From: JAKAAZ01 sp963817855
GTDB taxonomy: Bacteria; Acidobacteriota; Terriglobia; Terriglobales; Acidobacteriaceae
DNA: 64,000 nucleotides
Direction: 5' to 3'
Assembly (NCBI GenBank): GCA_963817855.1
Contig: CAWFQA010000004.1
Span: 248,001 to 312,000, forward strand
This document shows positions 1-9,315 of this stretch, piece after piece. A program made the position numbers and the translations under genes. The notes below the pieces were generated by a model. It made no database searches and was not told where the DNA came from. It saw only the letters and a list, made by a program, of their open reading frames with translations. Each line of letters opens with the position of its first letter. Position 1 is the first letter of the stretch.

Positions 1-2055
1 TTCTTGCTGGCGCGGATCTTCGTGCGCTGGATGATGAAAAGATTGTACTCATAGCAGAGAATGCCATCCTCCACGAAGCAAGTGAGGCCCCCGGAATTCG
101 CGCCTAGTTTGTAGAGAACACCGTTGGCGTTGGCTGGAATGTTGGCGTCAATGGTAACGACATTGGGCTTGTTGCCCAACGCGGGCGCGCAGAACTCCGG
201 CATGCGCACGATGTCGCCCGAGAAGGTCCACTCCGTATAGGGAGGGGAAATGCGCATCTCGGGGTGGAGTAAGGGAACCCAAAGACCGCCCCCGATGGGA
301 AGCGCTTTGTTCTTCGCAGCCTCGATGAGAAAGATCTCTTTTAACTGGGCCAGCTTCTCCGGCATTTTTGCCGCGAGATCATTCGACTGGGTCCAGTCGT
401 CCTCCAGATTGTAAAGTTCCCAGACGTCCTTGTCCGGTGTCCACTCGCGAATTCCAGCTGGGATACCGGTTTCCCAGGGGGCACGCGGGCCGAATGCAGA
501 GGCCATCCAGCCGTCGTGGTAGACGCCGCGGCTGCCCATGACCTCAAAGTACTGGGTGAGCAGTTGGCCCTTGGCTTTCGGATCGTTCAAAGCTGTAAGC
601 AAAACTGACGCCGTCGATCGGGTCCTGGGGAACGCCGTTGACCTGCAGCGGTGGAGTGATTCCAAGAACTTCGTAAATTGTTGGGACGAGATCGTTGCAG
701 TGGTGAAATTGAGGGCGCGGCATGGCATCGTGTTTGATCTTTGCCGGCCACCGCACGGCCATGGGGTTGCGTGTGCCACCAAAATGCGAGGCCAGAAGCT
801 TGGTGCCCTTATAAGGAGTGCTGCCGGCCCAGGCCCATCCGGCATGGTACTGGTTATCGGCCTTGGGCGATCCAAGTACGTCGAGTCCTCCAAGTGCATC
901 GAGCGCCGCGATGTGCTGTTTGACGGTGCTGGGAATGCCGTTCTGCGCCAACAGCTCGCTGATCGTGCCGTTCTGGCCCTCCGCCGAGGAACCATTGTCA
1001 CCCCAGACGTAGAAGATGAGCGTGTTGTCGCCGTAGCCCAGCGCGTCGATTTCGTCGATGACCCGGCCTGCCTGAACATCCACGTGTTCGGCAAAGCCGG
1101 CGGCCACCTCCATCAGGCGGCGCTGGAAAGGCTTCTCGTCTTCCGGAATGCTCTCCCATGGAGGCATCGTTTCATGCCGGGGAGTGAGTTGAGCATTCGC
1201 CGGAATCCAGCCCTTTTCCAGAGCGCGCTTGAAGACGCGCTCGCGGTAGGCGTCCCAGCCGTCATCAAACTTGCCTTTATATTTGTCTGCCCACTCCTTC
1301 ATAATGTGGTGCGGACCGTGGATGGCGCCGCTCGCCCAGTACATATAGAACGGCTTATCTGGCTGAAACGCCTTGTGCTTCCGTAGCCATCCGATGGCGT
1401 CATCCGCTAGATCTTCACTGACGTGGTAGCCTTGCTCGGGCGTTTTAGGTGGGAGTACGACCGTGGTATTCCTGACTAAGTTGGGCTCGTACTGCGAGGC
1501 TTCGCCTGCCAGAAATCCATAGAAATATTCGAAACCAACCTCTGTCGGCCAGTTTTCGAAAGGACCCGCCGCAGTCGTTTCTTCGGCAGGCGTGTTGTGC
1601 CACTTCCCCCAGGCCGCTGTACTGTAGCCGTAGTCTTTCAGCACCTCGGCCGCCAGCGCGCTGCTCTTGGGGATGTGGCCTGAATATCCGTCCCAGTCGT
1701 TGGCCAGTTCCGCAATCTGACCCGAACTGACGCGGTGATGATTCCGCCCAGTCAGCATGGATGCCCGTGTAGGCGAGCACATCGCCGTAGTATGAAAACG
1801 GTTGTACGCGATCCCTTCTCCGACCACGCGGTCCATGGTCGGGGTATGGACTTCACCGCCGAAGGTGGTCGGCAGGCCGGGGCCAGCGTCGTCAATCAGC
1901 ACGATCAGGATGTTCGGAGCGTCCGCCGGAAGCCGGCGAGGTTGAACGCTCGGATTGTAGACCGATTCCTGCATCGTGCGACCGGCGATGCTTCCCGACG
2001 GTGTACGCGGGAAAGGTAGTGAGTCCTGCTTGATTCCTTTGTCATTCCAACTCAT
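1..2055 (-). CDS. Arylsulfatase (sulfatase 1), split by a frameshift; 3' end outside window
   Basis: Type I sulfatase (alkaline-phosphatase superfamily) predicted to hydrolyse sulfate esters. The first 503 codons (2055 down to 544) carry the metal-binding start LIVLIDDAGPG and the formylglycine motif CSPTR followed by TGRN. That cysteine must be oxidised to formylglycine for activity. The open frame ends in PTAHPVL-stop at 544. A one-base shift near 585-592 restores the expected sequence (NDPKAKGQLLTQYFEVMGSRG), which stays open to position 1, so the C-terminal domain runs off the window. The start ATG at 2055 follows a GGAGG-type ribosome site. There is no signal peptide: the protein opens MSWNDKGIK. 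A sigma54-type promoter and a tandem dyad enhancer lie upstream. The family assignment is certain; whether the break is biological or an assembly error cannot be told from sequence. Confidence 0.85.
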
Positions 2056-2118
2056 GTGCCCTCCAAGCTGAGCGCCAAGCCCTGACGAGCTAAAAGTACC
2101 CTGCGCGCCTTTGAATCA

Positions 2119-2136
2119 TTGCAATTGGAGGTCCAT
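2119..2136 (-). promoter_or_regulatory. Sigma54-type promoter for sulfatase 1
   Basis: On the minus strand the sequence reads TGGACCTCCAATTGCA, with the -24 GG at 2134-2133 and the -12 GC at 2122-2121, exactly ten bases apart, and TTGCA at -12. Transcription would start near 2109, about 54 bases before the sulfatase ATG. A pair of enhancer-like dyads lies about 70 bp further upstream. Confidence 0.65.
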
Positions 2137-2200
2137 AGCAAGTTCGCGCTAAATCATTCAATCGCAATGCTGCAAGCTATGGGCATCGCAGGCGGCCATG

Positions 2201-2235
2201 CTCCAATCGATGGAGTCAACCCAAAATGTTGGAGC
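2201..2235. promoter_or_regulatory. Tandem enhancer (UAS) dyads upstream of sulfatase 1
   Basis: Two dyads lie side by side: CTCCAATCGATGGAG (2201-2215) and CCAAAATGTTGG (2221-2232), the second embedded in ACCCAAAATGTTGGAGC. The second has the same CCnA-AATG-TnGG core as sites at 41.06, 54.13 and 57.74 kb. The distance to the sigma54-type element at 2121-2134 fits an enhancer for an EBP. Confidence 0.6.
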
Positions 2236-2366
2236 GGGGCACCACCCAGGAGGGGTTCAGCTTTGTCCGGAACTTTGCAGGATAGCTCGCGGGCCACGGA
2301 CAAGCCGAAAAGTCGATCAATTGTTCGCGATTGCTGTCGTTTCAACCGAAGGGCGATGAGAGGGAA

Positions 2367-2624
2367 CTACGACTTCGCCGCTTTCTTGCGCTTCAGCTTC
2401 TCGCACTTTGTCAGCACCGCCTGGTGCAGTTGCGTGCGGATCGACTCCGGCAGTTCGAACAGCTCATTGTTGCGATAGACCTCGATCGTCTGACGGGTAG
2501 TATCGACCGTCACGTGGCAGTGGTTGCAGCCAGCCATGTGCTGTTCCAGTTCGGAGCGGAGAGCAGTCGCCGTTTTCGCGTCAAAGTAATCGGTCAAGTT
2601 GGCTAAAAATTCTGTGCAGTTCAC
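2367..2624 (-). CDS. Zinc-finger (zf-HC2-like) anti-sigma factor
   Basis: Small 85-residue protein predicted to bind and restrain the sigma factor encoded just upstream. Near residues 29-36 it has an H-x3-C-x2-C cluster (HMAGCNHC), the signature of putative zinc-finger anti-sigma proteins. The second half is charged and ends in a lysine-rich tail (KRKKAAKS). No membrane segment is visible, so it is probably a soluble ZAS-type protein. It starts at a GTG (2624) overlapping the sigma-factor stop as GTGA, so the pair is translationally coupled. An AGGAGA ribosome site lies nine bases before the start. The function rests on the cysteine motif plus the neighbour. Confidence 0.8.
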   Translation of the reverse strand: MNCTEFLANLTDYFDAKTATALRSELEQHMAGCNHCHVTVDTTRQTIEVYRNNELFELPESIRTQLHQAVLTKCEKLKRKKAAKS

Positions 2625-3256
2625 GACGCATGCTCTCCTGTGGGAACCCGGAAGTATCGGCTCAGCCGTTCGCGCAATTGCAGGCGAGCTCGCAGCAGAC
2701 GGCTCTTTACCGCCGGCACGCTCAACCCCAAAGCCTGCGCGGTTTCTTCTGTCGATAAGCCATCAATATCTCGCAGCGCAAATACGGTGCGAAATCCTGG
2801 CGGTAGCCCCTTGATGGTTTTGCGAAGAATTTCCGCCAGCTCCGCCTGGTTGTAGTTTTGTTCCGGATTCGGCATCCAGTCCGCGAAATCGCGTGGAATG
2901 GAACCTTCTTCCGTCTGGATCTCGTCATCCATCGAAACCGTCTTCTGCGAGCGGCGCTTACGCAGGCGCATCAACGACTCGTTGACGGCGATTCGCACCA
3001 GCCACGTATAAAATTTTGAATTCCCCTGAAACTGATTGACCTTTTGAAACGCCTTGAAAAACGTATCCTGCACTATGTCTTCCGCGTCTTCACGGTTCTG
3101 CGTAATGTGAAGCGCAATGCGAAAGATCTGGCGATCATATTGCCGCATCAGTTGCTCAAATGCACTTAAATCCCCAGCCTTGACGCGTTCAACCAGCTGC
3201 AGGTCTGGGTGCTGCGCATTCGCTTCCTTTTCTTCCGGAGTCAACATGGTTGGCAT
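2621..3256 (-). CDS. ECF-like sigma-70 family RNA polymerase sigma factor
   Basis: A 211-residue sigma factor with only regions 2 and 4. Region 2 (about residues 25-95) contains the DAEDIVQDTFFKAF motif and a basic stretch (RLRKRRSQK). Region 4 (about 140-195) has the helix-turn-helix SVPAVKSRLLRARLQLRERL. The size and domain layout match extracytoplasmic-function sigma factors (RpoE/SigW-like). The start chosen is MPTMLTPEEK at 3256; the frame is open further upstream, but that stretch lacks sigma-like sequence. It overlaps the anti-sigma gene by four bases. The stress it answers cannot be told from the sequence. Confidence 0.9.
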   Translation of the reverse strand: MPTMLTPEEKEANAQHPDLQLVERVKAGDLSAFEQLMRQYDRQIFRIALHITQNREDAEDIVQDTFFKAFQKVNQFQGNSKFYTWLVRIAVNESLMRLRKRRSQKTVSMDDEIQTEEGSIPRDFADWMPNPEQNYNQAELAEILRKTIKGLPPGFRTVFALRDIDGLSTEETAQALGLSVPAVKSRLLRARLQLRERLSRYFRVPTGEHAS

Positions 3257-3445
3257 GGTTCGAGGGCGGCCCTTTCGATCTTGCTGCTCGCCATCGCACC
3301 CGGACGACCGCTCCGAAGTCACAATGTCATTGCAGCTGATTAGATGGTAGAACGCCGTGGCGGTTGCGGACAAATCTGCGGCAGCGCACAAGTATTTCCC
3401 CCGCCACTTTGTTTTCACGCGCTATCCCGTTAGATTGATACTTAT

Positions 3446-6019
3446 ATGCCGTTTTTCGGATTGGTTTTGCCACGCCGCCGCTGTTTATGGCTGCTCGATG
3501 GTTTTTGCAGTTTTCGAAAGCTCCTGCACGCTTCCTGGGCTTTCATCGTCCTGCTTGGTTTTGCTGTCGTCGCCGCGCTCCCGGCAGTTGGCCAGGAAGT
3601 TGCCCCGACGCATCCCACGTCGCACACGACTGCCAAGTCGCATACAACGTTGAAATCCGAGAAGCATCACGCGAAATCGACGCACCATTCCAGTTCTTTG
3701 CACTCCAGCAGCCACCACTCCACGCACCACGAGACAGCGACGCGTTCACGCAAAGAAAGCCATCCGGAGCACAGGAGTCACAGCAGCAGAAAAGAGACGG
3801 CACGTACGCGGCGGCATCATCACCATGCCACTGCGCGGGAACTGGCTCGCGCCCATCAGCTGCACCATGCGTTTGTCGCCTCTTCTGAACTACGCCCCAT
3901 GGCGCAGCAGTTGATTCAACAGCGCACGCCGCAGGCGTATGCCGGTGTGCTTCGCTATGCTCGCTCCAACTCGGGGGAAGCAGCCGCGGCCGCCTATATG
4001 GCGCTCGGCGAGGCGCATATGGAAGACGGCAAGTTCAAGGAAGCTGCTTCATCGTTTCAATTGGCGAACCGCTATGGTCACGCGCTTGACGACTATGCGG
4101 ATTTCCTTGGTGCCAAAGCGAACTTTGCGCAACAGCAATATGCCGCCGCCGAACAATTGCTCAAGGGATTTGCGGAGCGTCATCCAGACAGCATCCTGAT
4201 CGATCGCGCCACGCTCCTGCTCGCCAATATCAAACTCGGCGAAGGCGATCCGCAGGCGTCGCTGCATCAGCTTGCAAAGCTCGATGGTACCCGGCTCTCC
4301 AGGTCATCGGAATATCTTTTCGCCGCAGCAAAGGCCAACCATCTGGCCGGAAATCGAAAATTGGCGCAAGAAATGTATACGCGGCTCTACGTCGGTGATC
4401 CCACCAGCAGTGAGTCCACACAAGTTCCAGCGCAGATGCAGCAGATGGGGATCACGCCGCCGTTTACCATTGCCGAACGTACCCGTCACGCCGACGGCTT
4501 GTACGTGGCTGGAAAGTACGGAGCCGCAGCTGCGGAATATGAGGCGCTGACGCAGGACTCGCAGGTGATTGGCACGGCACAAATGAACAAGCTGCTCGCG
4601 CGCGCTGCGGTCGCGACCTTTAAGCAGACCAAGCACGTCAACCCGTCGCAGTTGGTTCGCTTGTCGGACACGGATAATGAAGCCGGAGCCACGCGGCTCT
4701 ACCTGATGATGGAATCCGCGCGCGACGCGAAAGACATCGCCAGCGTAAAGGCGCTGATTGGACAGCTGGAGCAGCGTTTCCCCACCAGTCGATGGACAGC
4801 TGAGGCCCTGTTTTCTGCCGGCAACATGGCGCTGGTCGCCAACGACATGCCATCGGCGATTGCGTATTACGAAGACCTGGCGCAGCGATTCCCGGACAGC
4901 GCCATGGCGTCGACCAGTCACTGGCACGCGGCGTGGTTGAATTACCGGCTGGGCGACAAGAAGACAGCGGAGCGGTTGTTTGATGAACAGATTGACCGCT
5001 ACCCGGATGACACGCACATCTCAGCTGCGATCTACTGGCGCGGCGTGGTGTATCAGGAGTATGAAAAAAATCCTGCCGCGGCAGCGGCCTGCTATCAAAA
5101 GCTGATCCGCTCCTATAGCCAGTACTACTATGCGGATCTCGCCAAGCAGCGCCTGGACGCTCTGGGTGCGGTCGAACCCGCAAGCTTGCCGCAACTCGCG
5201 CATCTCGGCGATCCGAAAGTTCCTGACCTGACCACGGAAATTCCGGAGGACGATGTTCACGTCGAACGCGCCAAGCTGCTCGCCAATGCGGGACTGAATC
5301 AATACATCGTTTCGGAAATTGGTGACAGCCCGGACAGCAGCACGTGGAGCGCGTATGCGGAAGCGCAGCTCTACAGCTCCTATGGAGAGAACTGGCGGGC
5401 GATGCGCGTGCTGAAGCAGAAACTTCAATCGTACTTCGCGCTGCCGATGGATGCGATCCCGCGCCTATATTGGGATCTACTCTTTCCGCAGCCCTATTGG
5501 CCGGTGCTGCAAAGTGACTCGAAGCAACAAGGGCTGGATCCATTTCTCGTTGCCTCACTCATTCGTCAGGAATCGGAGTTCAATCCTACCGTCATCTCCT
5601 ATGCCAACGCGTGGGGGTTGATGCAACTGCTGCCGCGGGTCGGCAGCACGCTGGCCCGGCAGCAACATGTGCGTCCCTATCGAACGGAATTTTTGCTGAT
5701 CCCACGAGTGAATCTCAAATTGGGCACGGTGTATTTTCGCCAGCTGATGGATGAGTTCAATGGCCAGCCGGAATATGCGCTGGCCGCGTATAACGCGGGC
5801 GACTATCGAGTGAAGGCCTGGCTAGCGAACGGTCCCTACGGCAGCCTGCCGGAGTTTGTGGAGTCGATTCCGTTCACCCAGACACGCGAATACGTCGAAG
5901 CCATCATGCGCAACCGGGAAATGTATCGCCGGCTCTACGGTGCAGCTGTGGCCAGTCCCACGAAGGACGCAACGACACTACCGAACGCGACTCATACGAG
6001 TAGAAAATCCGGCGAGTGA
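3446..6019 (+). CDS. TPR-containing soluble lytic murein transglycosylase
   Basis: An 857-residue exported enzyme predicted to cleave peptidoglycan, leaving 1,6-anhydro-muramic ends (Slt70-like). Residues about 25-50 form a hydrophobic signal segment ending near AVGQ. Residues about 60-130 are extremely rich in His, Ser, Thr and Arg (THHSSSLHSSSHHS, RRHHHH). A long TPR solenoid follows (about 170-600). The C-terminal SLT domain carries the catalytic glutamate in IRQESEFNP, then GLMQLLP and AAYNAGDYRV. It stands alone, divergent from the sigma-factor gene, with about 190 bp between the two starts. The His-rich linker is unusual and may bind metal or be simple low-complexity sequence. Confidence 0.92.
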   Translation: MPFFGLVLPRRRCLWLLDGFCSFRKLLHASWAFIVLLGFAVVAALPAVGQEVAPTHPTSHTTAKSHTTLKSEKHHAKSTHHSSSLHSSSHHSTHHETATRSRKESHPEHRSHSSRKETARTRRHHHHATARELARAHQLHHAFVASSELRPMAQQLIQQRTPQAYAGVLRYARSNSGEAAAAAYMALGEAHMEDGKFKEAASSFQLANRYGHALDDYADFLGAKANFAQQQYAAAEQLLKGFAERHPDSILIDRATLLLANIKLGEGDPQASLHQLAKLDGTRLSRSSEYLFAAAKANHLAGNRKLAQEMYTRLYVGDPTSSESTQVPAQMQQMGITPPFTIAERTRHADGLYVAGKYGAAAAEYEALTQDSQVIGTAQMNKLLARAAVATFKQTKHVNPSQLVRLSDTDNEAGATRLYLMMESARDAKDIASVKALIGQLEQRFPTSRWTAEALFSAGNMALVANDMPSAIAYYEDLAQRFPDSAMASTSHWHAAWLNYRLGDKKTAERLFDEQIDRYPDDTHISAAIYWRGVVYQEYEKNPAAAAACYQKLIRSYSQYYYADLAKQRLDALGAVEPASLPQLAHLGDPKVPDLTTEIPEDDVHVERAKLLANAGLNQYIVSEIGDSPDSSTWSAYAEAQLYSSYGENWRAMRVLKQKLQSYFALPMDAIPRLYWDLLFPQPYWPVLQSDSKQQGLDPFLVASLIRQESEFNPTVISYANAWGLMQLLPRVGSTLARQQHVRPYRTEFLLIPRVNLKLGTVYFRQLMDEFNGQPEYALAAYNAGDYRVKAWLANGPYGSLPEFVESIPFTQTREYVEAIMRNREMYRRLYGAAVASPTKDATTLPNATHTSRKSGE

Positions 6020-6123
6020 TCACCGCGGACTTCGATATTTCGATGCGATGGTCCCTTTCATCACGGCGGCCATGATTGAGCACAATATTCGATAGAATCG
6101 GGGTTGCACCCATCGCCCTATAA

Positions 6124-6212
6124 GCCCGGATGGCGAAATCGGCAGACGCAGCGGACTTAAAATCCGCAGACCTTAACCGGTCGTGGGGGTTCAAGTCCCC
6201 CTCCGGGCACCA
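6124..6212 (+). tRNA. tRNA-Leu (anticodon UAA)
   Basis: Complete cloverleaf of 89 bases including an encoded CCA. The acceptor arms GCCCGGA (6124-6130) and TCCGGGC (6202-6208) pair fully. The anticodon stem-loop has CTTAAAA in the loop, giving UAA. The long variable arm is typical of a class II (Leu) tRNA, and the T arm is GGGGGTTCAAGTCCCCC. A decayed 3' copy lies near 21.03-21.09 kb. Confidence 0.96.
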
Positions 6213-6325
6213 GATAATAAAAGAGTTAATCGCAGATTGGCTGCTTTGATCGAGGTGGTATTTTTCGTCTAGTGGCTGTTCTGGTGGTGATCGGCGTGGT
6301 TTTGCCTGCGCTGGCGTCCGCGAAA

Positions 6326-6391
6326 CAGGCTCCCATGGACCGCGTTGCGTCGTACTGCCGACTTTATTTCGGATAGTAAACACAAGCCGAC
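6326..6391 (+). repeat. Repeat module M2, copy A
   Basis: This stretch (CAGGCTCCCATGGACCGCGT through to AAACACAAGCC) matches 10022-10089 with scattered substitutions. In the second copy it directly follows module M1; here it precedes M1 by about 500 bases, so the order is rearranged. Confidence 0.6.
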
Positions 6392-6900
6392 TTATCGCTA
6401 CTTACCAATGTGGATGGTTCACCAGAGATCTTCTTTCGCGTACGGCTGCGACACAGTGTGATGTGAAGAAGTACAGCCTTCGTCCAAGCCGCTTCGAGCC
6501 GCTTAAGTTCAATCTCGTCCTTGATGGATTCTGCGAAGAATTGGCGGACGGGAAGAACCACCCGCACGAAGCCCAGAAGATACCGTAGAGGCACTACCGG
6601 CGGGGTGTGAGCGCCGTCCGTTTTGTTCTTCTTTGCCGGAGTATGACGAACGCCGATCTCGTCCTGGTAGTTGAGTTGAACCTCGTCGGGGACGTGGAGC
6701 TATATACCGCGCTGCATAGCATAATTCCTCATACACGCACTTGCCTTGACTGATTCAGCTGGCGTGAGAGGAAGCCGCAAATGACGACACCGCACCCTAA
6801 GCTGGGCTATAAGGGAAAACAGCATCCGCTTCCTGAAGGCGACGGAAGGGAAGAGTCAGCTGCGAACCTGGATGCGATAGGTTCGCCGCGGGTGGTAATG

Positions 6901-7055
6901 CTGTAATCGCCGGCCGCGGATAATGAGCGGTCGGCACGCCGAAACGGATCACTACTCGCTTCATGGGTCTGGTGGGATGGCGGAGTAGAGATCGTAGTGG
7001 CGGACGTGGGCCTCCCTTTAGATCAGATAGTCGGAGTCAAGGTCGTGGCGTTCGC
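6901..7055 (+). repeat. Repeat module M1, copy A
   Basis: About 150 bases beginning CTGTAATCGCCGGCC are repeated in direct orientation at 9845-9996 with scattered substitutions and a few indels. The two copies bracket the M56/BlaI gene pair. No terminal inverted repeats or transposase are seen. Confidence 0.7.
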
Positions 7056-7077
7056 GAGTACAGGTCAAGGGAGCGAG

Positions 7078-9186
7078 TTAGTCGATGCGAATATCTCCGG
7101 AGCCTGTCGCCGCGCGGACTTCTGCGCCGCCTCCATTCAGTTGGGTGCGCAGGTGGTGATGATCTTTCGAACTTTGCATCGCTTTTGAAGAGGGCGCAGA
7201 GATGTTGCCTGAGCCAGTTGACGCGTCAAGATCCATCGGCGCACTTCCGGTTGTCAGCTGAATGTCGCCGGAGCCAGTCTGGAGCTTCCATGGAGAGGAG
7301 GGTGTTCCAGCTGTCTTGATTGTGCCCGATCCTGTTTGTGCCGCGAGTGCGCCGTTCACGCCTTTCAGGTCGATGTCGCCCGAACCCGTCTGCGCCCATG
7401 CCTCTCCCCGGCCTGCACTGTCGATTGCGATATCTCCGGATGCGGTCTGAACCTTAAATCCCCCTTGAAGCCCAGAAGCCGTAATGTTCCCCGATGCCGT
7501 GACCATTTTCGCTCCGTTGCCAACGCCAGTATCGGCAATATCACCGGAAGCGCTCGCGGCATTCAGTATCGTGTCGGCAGGGGCCTCAATCTCATAGCTG
7601 ATGCTGATGTTGTGCAGGTTCTGCTCGTGTGCCCCGATGCGGACAGTGTTTCCGTTCTGCTCGATGGGCGGATTCGCAGCGATTTGTTGCACCTGTGCCG
7701 GGTCGCCATTCTTATTCGCCTTGACGATGCCGTGAATACGGATTTGATTGGCGGCTCCTCGAGTGAAGGTGATGTTGCCGGAAGTAGTGCTCACCGAGAG
7801 ATCAAGCGTACCTGTGAACGACAAGCTGCGATCGAATGTAGCTTCGGATTGGGCTGCGCCCCCCGTTACAGCCACAGGCAGAGCGGGAGGAGCGGGAGGA
7901 TTTGCGAGAGCAAGTTCAGGCAGCGCGAGGGCGGAAGGGGCAGCTGAGGTTGCCATTGTCGCCGGTATTGGACGTGTTCGTAAGGTTGACGAAGTCCCTG
8001 GCTTAGCAATCAACACCGGGACTGTTTGCGCCGATCGCGCTGTTGTTGCCGGGGCGCTTGAAACCGTCGCAAGCGGGCTTGATTGAGTTGCTGCGTGTAC
8101 ACGGACTATGGCACCTGCGGCAAACAATATAGTGGGAAGGACTAGGACAGCGACGCGAGCGCGTGCGCCACCTGAGAATGCTTGGCGGAGGTAACTGTCG
8201 TTGAACAGCTGTTCAATACGGCGAGAGATGCTGCTGGGACGGGCCATGGCGACTCCTAGGAGGGATGGGCGCGGCGCAGCTGCAAATTCAAGCAGAATTT
8301 GGGCATATGCCGTGCGGTTGGATGCTGCATGGAGGCCGGAGCGATCGCTGATGGCCTCACCAAGATCGGAGAGATTGCGTTTGAGCCACCACCCCAGCGG
8401 GCTGAACCAGGTCAAAGCCGCATAAAGCGAGGCGAGAATCTGCAAATGAAAATCATGCAAAGCCACGTGCGAGCGCTCGTGCGCAAGGACAACGTGAAGC
8501 TTCTCTTCAGTCCAGCTTGTGTAGCCCGCGGGCAAGACAACACCTGAGCCGATGGTGACAGGGGTAGAGATACGGTGGCTGAAGCGCAGCTTGAAGTCTC
8601 CACTAATTTGCATGTCGCCGCACGATGTAACGGGAGTGGAGGAATACCAGAGGCGCAGTGCGCACGCCAAGCCAAAGAGCAAACGGGCCAAGAGTGTGAC
8701 GGCAATCAAAAAGTAGGCGAGCAGTGCGACACCAAACGGCGAGAGTTTCCCACGGATGGTGACGGGTTGTGCAGAGGCGGCGCTTGAATTTGGCAACTGA
8801 ACTGAGTCGGACCATGGAGCGTGAGCGCGATTGCGGGCGGCAGTTGCCATTGCAGTTCGTAGAGTGCCGCTTCGATCGTGCCGCGGCGCGACAGTCATGG
8901 AGCCGGTGAATGAATCCTCTCCTGACGCTGAGGGTAGCGTCGTTGGTGCGAGTACCGATTGAATGCGGTCGAGCGAAGTTGGTGTCGGAATTATTGCGAG
9001 GGGAAGGACCTGCCATCGCGCGGTGAATGGAAGCGCAAACGGCATCAGCAAAGAGCCAACGAGGACTGCGATCCATGCGCAGCGCTGCGAAACGACGTTC
9101 TGGATGCGGAAGATCCTGAGGGCCGCCCAAACAATAAGTGCAAGGATGAGGGATCGAAGAACGGCTTCGATAAAGGCATCTAGCAT
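7078..9186 (-). CDS. M56 (BlaR1-like) membrane peptidase fused to a DUF4097-like repeat domain
   Basis: A 702-residue integral membrane protein. The N-terminal part has several hydrophobic segments and the zinc-peptidase motif HERSH inside VLAHERSHVALHD, as in BlaR1/MecR1 sensors that cleave BlaI-type repressors. After a further hydrophobic segment (VAVLVLPTILFAAGAIV) and an Ala/Pro/Thr linker, the last about 270 residues form regularly spaced SGDI/SGNI/SGTI repeats typical of DUF4097 right-handed beta structures, presumably outside the membrane. BlaR1 normally ends in a penicillin-binding sensor domain; here that is replaced, so beta-lactam sensing should not be assumed. The start at 9186 (MLDAF) has a GGAGG site. 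The BlaI-type repressor gene lies 129 bases upstream in the same direction. Confidence 0.88.
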   Translation of the reverse strand: MLDAFIEAVLRSLILALIVWAALRIFRIQNVVSQRCAWIAVLVGSLLMPFALPFTARWQVLPLAIIPTPTSLDRIQSVLAPTTLPSASGEDSFTGSMTVAPRHDRSGTLRTAMATAARNRAHAPWSDSVQLPNSSAASAQPVTIRGKLSPFGVALLAYFLIAVTLLARLLFGLACALRLWYSSTPVTSCGDMQISGDFKLRFSHRISTPVTIGSGVVLPAGYTSWTEEKLHVVLAHERSHVALHDFHLQILASLYAALTWFSPLGWWLKRNLSDLGEAISDRSGLHAASNRTAYAQILLEFAAAPRPSLLGVAMARPSSISRRIEQLFNDSYLRQAFSGGARARVAVLVLPTILFAAGAIVRVHAATQSSPLATVSSAPATTARSAQTVPVLIAKPGTSSTLRTRPIPATMATSAAPSALALPELALANPPAPPALPVAVTGGAAQSEATFDRSLSFTGTLDLSVSTTSGNITFTRGAANQIRIHGIVKANKNGDPAQVQQIAANPPIEQNGNTVRIGAHEQNLHNISISYEIEAPADTILNAASASGDIADTGVGNGAKMVTASGNITASGLQGGFKVQTASGDIAIDSAGRGEAWAQTGSGDIDLKGVNGALAAQTGSGTIKTAGTPSSPWKLQTGSGDIQLTTGSAPMDLDASTGSGNISAPSSKAMQSSKDHHHLRTQLNGGGAEVRAATGSGDIRID

Positions 9187-9315
9187 GGTCAACCTCCAAC
9201 TATCCGACCCTGCAGCTCGCAGCAATCATGATCGGTAATCCAAAGCCACTCACGACACCTACAAAACGAAAGATAGGCGACCGTTCCCGGCAGACTCCGA
9301 TCTGCCGCGCTAACT

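Larger units (their letters stand above)
6213..7077. other. Intergenic stretch with two diverged repeat modules
   Basis: No convincing gene is seen: open frames here are short and have no recognisable domains. The stretch holds repeat module M2 (about 6326-6391) and module M1 (about 6901-7055), both of which recur at 9.84-10.09 kb on the other side of the BlaI/M56 genes. The first 60 bases after the tRNA also resemble the sequence after the tRNA remnant at 21.09 kb (shared GAGGTGG and GTGGCTGTT). Confidence 0.6.
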
